From positions 1-64,000 of the forward strand of contig NZ_FMVS01000006.1 of assembly GCF_900102515.1 (NCBI RefSeq): a stretch of DNA of 64,000 bases. Direction: 5' to 3'. The position numbers and the translations under genes were made by a program. This DNA is from Butyrivibrio sp. INlla14. Its GTDB lineage: Bacteria; Bacillota; Clostridia; Lachnospirales; Lachnospiraceae. Numbering within the stretch: position 1 is the first letter of the stretch; the number at the start of each line of letters is the position of its first letter. The notes below the pieces were generated by a model. The model was not told where the DNA came from. It saw nothing but the letters and a program-made list of their open reading frames with translations, and searched no databases. Positions 62,034 to 64,000 of the stretch are shown here, piece after piece.

Positions 62034-63434
62034 ATGGCTAAAACAAAAGATGGCCAGAAAAAGAAAAATGCAGTAGCTAATTTCCTTGGGGTTCTTGGAA
62101 ACGATATTAAGGATATTGGCGTAACATTTAAGGAGGGGGATTTTAAGACAAGATTATCATTTCTGATCTTTGGATTTGGATCTCTTCTTAGGGGATTGTG
62201 GCTGCGCGGCCTTACTCTTCTGGCTGCAGAAGCAGGTCTTTTATATTTCATTATCTCATTTGGATGGCAATATATGTCCAAGATCACAACTCTTGGAACA
62301 GTTGCTACAACCAAGCAGGGTAGAAAAACTGTTTATGGAGACAACAGCTTTTTGATCTTGCTGTTTGGTCTTCTGACTATATTTGCGGTTATTGCCTTTA
62401 TTGCAATTTGGAGAATCAATGTCAGGGTAAATCGCAATGAACAGCTTATTTTAAAGAACGGCAGAACGCTTCCTACAAATGGAGATGATTTCAAGTCACT
62501 TTTTGATTCAAACTTTGACAAGACACTTCTTGCTCTTCCTGTAACAGGAATTTTTGTATTTACCGTTTTACCTATTATTTTCATGATCTGTATAGCATTT
62601 ACTAATTACGATGCTAACCATCAGCCGCCTTCAAATCTCTTTTCCTGGGTTGGACTTGAGAACTTTAAGAATCTGTTTTCTTTCGGAACAGCCGGATTTG
62701 GTGGAACTTTCGTAGTAGTACTTGTATGGACTTTGGTTTGGGCATTCTTTGCTACATTTATTGATTATTTCCTTGGAATAGCAGTAGCAATGCTGATCAA
62801 CAAGAAAGGTATCCGTTTTAAGAAGCTCTGGAGAACAATTCTTGTTATGACAATTGCTGTTCCTCAGTTTGTTTCACTTCTTTATGTTTCAAAGCTCTTT
62901 GCAAATGACGGACTTATCAATGGATATCTCCTGAAGTGGGGCGTAATTGACCAGGCTATTCAGTTCTGGGTAAACCCAACACTTGCAAAGATCACGATCA
63001 TTGTGGTAAACATCTGGATCGGTATTCCTTACATGATGCTTATTGCAACTGGACTTCTTATGAATATTCCTGAAGATCTCTATGAGAGTGCAAGAATAGA
63101 CGGTGCAACTCCATGGCAGATGTTCGTTAATATTACAATGCCTTACATGCTGTTTGTAACAGGACCTTTCCTTCTTACACAGTACACAGGAAACCTTAAT
63201 AACTTTAACGTTATATTCCTTCTGACACAGGGCCAGCCCAAGACTGGAAACCTTGTTGGTGGAGCAGGCCGTACAGACCTTCTTATCACCTGGCTTTATA
63301 AGATGACCATCAACGACACCAACTATCGTATGGCTGCTGTTATCGGTATCATGGTATTTGTTGTTACAGCGGGTATAAGCCTTGTTGTTTATAACTTATT
63401 ACCATCAGTTAAGGATGAGGAGGGATTCCAATAA
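62034..63434 (+). CDS. maltose-type ABC transporter permease, MalF-like
   Basis: 466 residues. An unusually long N-terminal region (~1-150, with two to three hydrophobic segments) precedes the core permease helices. The EAA loop is PEDLYESARIDGATPWQMFVNITMP. It forms the channel with the next permease and takes sugar from the binding protein. The ATG at 62034 follows GGAGGA. Its stop overlaps the start of the next gene by one base (TAATG). Confidence 0.92.
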   Translation: MAKTKDGQKKKNAVANFLGVLGNDIKDIGVTFKEGDFKTRLSFLIFGFGSLLRGLWLRGLTLLAAEAGLLYFIISFGWQYMSKITTLGTVATTKQGRKTVYGDNSFLILLFGLLTIFAVIAFIAIWRINVRVNRNEQLILKNGRTLPTNGDDFKSLFDSNFDKTLLALPVTGIFVFTVLPIIFMICIAFTNYDANHQPPSNLFSWVGLENFKNLFSFGTAGFGGTFVVVLVWTLVWAFFATFIDYFLGIAVAMLINKKGIRFKKLWRTILVMTIAVPQFVSLLYVSKLFANDGLINGYLLKWGVIDQAIQFWVNPTLAKITIIVVNIWIGIPYMMLIATGLLMNIPEDLYESARIDGATPWQMFVNITMPYMLFVTGPFLLTQYTGNLNNFNVIFLLTQGQPKTGNLVGGAGRTDLLITWLYKMTINDTNYRMAAVIGIMVFVVTAGISLVVYNLLPSVKDEEGFQ

Positions 63435-64000
63435 TGGCTAAGAATTCAATGGGTTCTATGAAAAGAAAAAGAGCTTTAGGTAACTTCTTTGGTTACATTT
63501 TACTTATACTCATAAGCCTTATATGGCTCTTTCCATATTTTGGCTTGCTTATGGCCAGCTTCAGGTCATATGTTCCAGAAGTAGAGTATGGCGGAATGGT
63601 AGATTATATTATTCCTCACACATTCTCTTTGGATAACTACAGATTCCTCTTTAATGGGGAAACAAACTATGTGAGATGGTATTGCAACACACTCGTTATT
63701 TCTATATTCGTTTCACTTTTTAACACCATCATTGTATTATGCGTAAGCTATGCACTTTCACGTATGAGATTTAAGGGAAGAACATTCCTTATGAGATTCT
63801 GGCTCATCCTTGGAATGTTCCCTGGATTCCTTACAATGATCTGTCTGTACTTCCTGTTAAAGCAGATGGGACTTACTCAGGCAGGTGCTGTGCCAGGTCT
63901 TATCCTTGTATCTATAGCAAGTTCAGGTATGGGCTACTATGTATGTAAGGGATATTTTGATACAATACCTAAGGCTCTTGATGAGGCAGCCAGAATTGAT
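63434..64000 (+). CDS. maltose-type ABC transporter permease, MalG-like (cut by window end)
   Basis: The first 189 residues are visible: a basic N terminus, a first membrane helix (GYILLILISLIWLFPYFGLLM), the extracellular loop, further helices and the start of the EAA loop (DTIPKALDEAARID), where the window stops. It is the second permease of the sugar importer and partner of the preceding protein. The start overlaps the stop of the preceding gene by one base. The sequence is intact as far as seen. Confidence 0.9.
   Translation, partial: MAKNSMGSMKRKRALGNFFGYILLILISLIWLFPYFGLLMASFRSYVPEVEYGGMVDYIIPHTFSLDNYRFLFNGETNYVRWYCNTLVISIFVSLFNTIIVLCVSYALSRMRFKGRTFLMRFWLILGMFPGFLTMICLYFLLKQMGLTQAGAVPGLILVSIASSGMGYYVCKGYFDTIPKALDEAARID

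Noticed and set aside
1-64000. tRNA, rRNA, prophage or insertion sequence
   Set aside because: No cloverleaf, rRNA block, transposase or phage structural gene was recognised; the palindrome and REP-like copies are the only candidate mobile sequences.

Overview
The window looks like chromosomal DNA of a plant-fibre-degrading Lachnospiraceae bacterium, most probably Butyrivibrio or Pseudobutyrivibrio. The evidence is the gene content: a secreted GH10 xylanase fused to a CE1 esterase, a GH53 galactanase with YG-type wall-binding repeats, a complete rnfCDGEAB set, a GAPDH-PGK-TIM glycolytic block, FAD oxidoreductase-cmk-ispH-rpsA and rpsT/lepA/hemW synteny, AT-rich intergenic DNA and strong GGAGG ribosome binding sites. 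The genus is inferred; no rRNA or tRNA gene was seen.

Layout. 0-3.8 kb: a small coiled-coil gene, then the modular xylanase-esterase. 3.8-9.1 kb (minus strand): a CheY-like receiver and a seven-gene operon for a type II secretion/type IV pilus-like machine (GspF/PilC protein, pilin-like proteins, transglutaminase-like lipoprotein, degenerate GGDEF protein). 9.2-9.7 kb: a Leu-rich mini-ORF followed by a phased inverted-heptamer repeat array. 9.8-14.9 kb: a PHP phosphatase, gap, pgk, tpiA and a shikimate kinase-like gene. 15-17.6 kb: a YgjP-like metallopeptidase, a second inverted-repeat array (13 units) and a P-loop GTPase. 17.6-22.6 kb: an FbpABC-type ABC importer and MgtC. 22.6-29.1 kb: a SNF2 helicase and the galactanase. 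29.2-34.7 kb: TetR, RpiR, flavoprotein, cmk, ispH, rpsA. 35-36.6 kb: CheR and two small genes. 36.6-37.2 kb: a 636-bp imperfect palindrome. 37.3-39.7 kb: a rhodanese-PP-loop tRNA thiolation protein and an RNase H-like exonuclease. 39.9-46.1 kb: Rnf complex, NusG-II protein and Gx transporter. 46.4-51.8 kb: a large Cys/His-rich membrane-anchored protein, two linked CobW-type GTPases and a CmpB-type membrane protein. 52-57.3 kb: rpsT, lepA, hemW, an HD phosphohydrolase, pilT. 57.4-60.1 kb (minus strand): dprA and comM. 60.3-64 kb: a heavily decorated regulatory region and a maltose-type ABC importer, cut by the window end.

How the parts fit: secreted glycoside hydrolases release xylan and galactan products, ABC importers take up oligosaccharides, glycolysis and Rnf conserve energy, and pilT, dprA, comM and the GspF/pilin operon together suggest natural DNA uptake or twitching. 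The most unusual features are non-coding: two arrays of inverted heptamers held at near-constant spacing although the sequence between them has diverged, and the large palindrome. Several genes appear to use TTG starts, and two may be leaderless.
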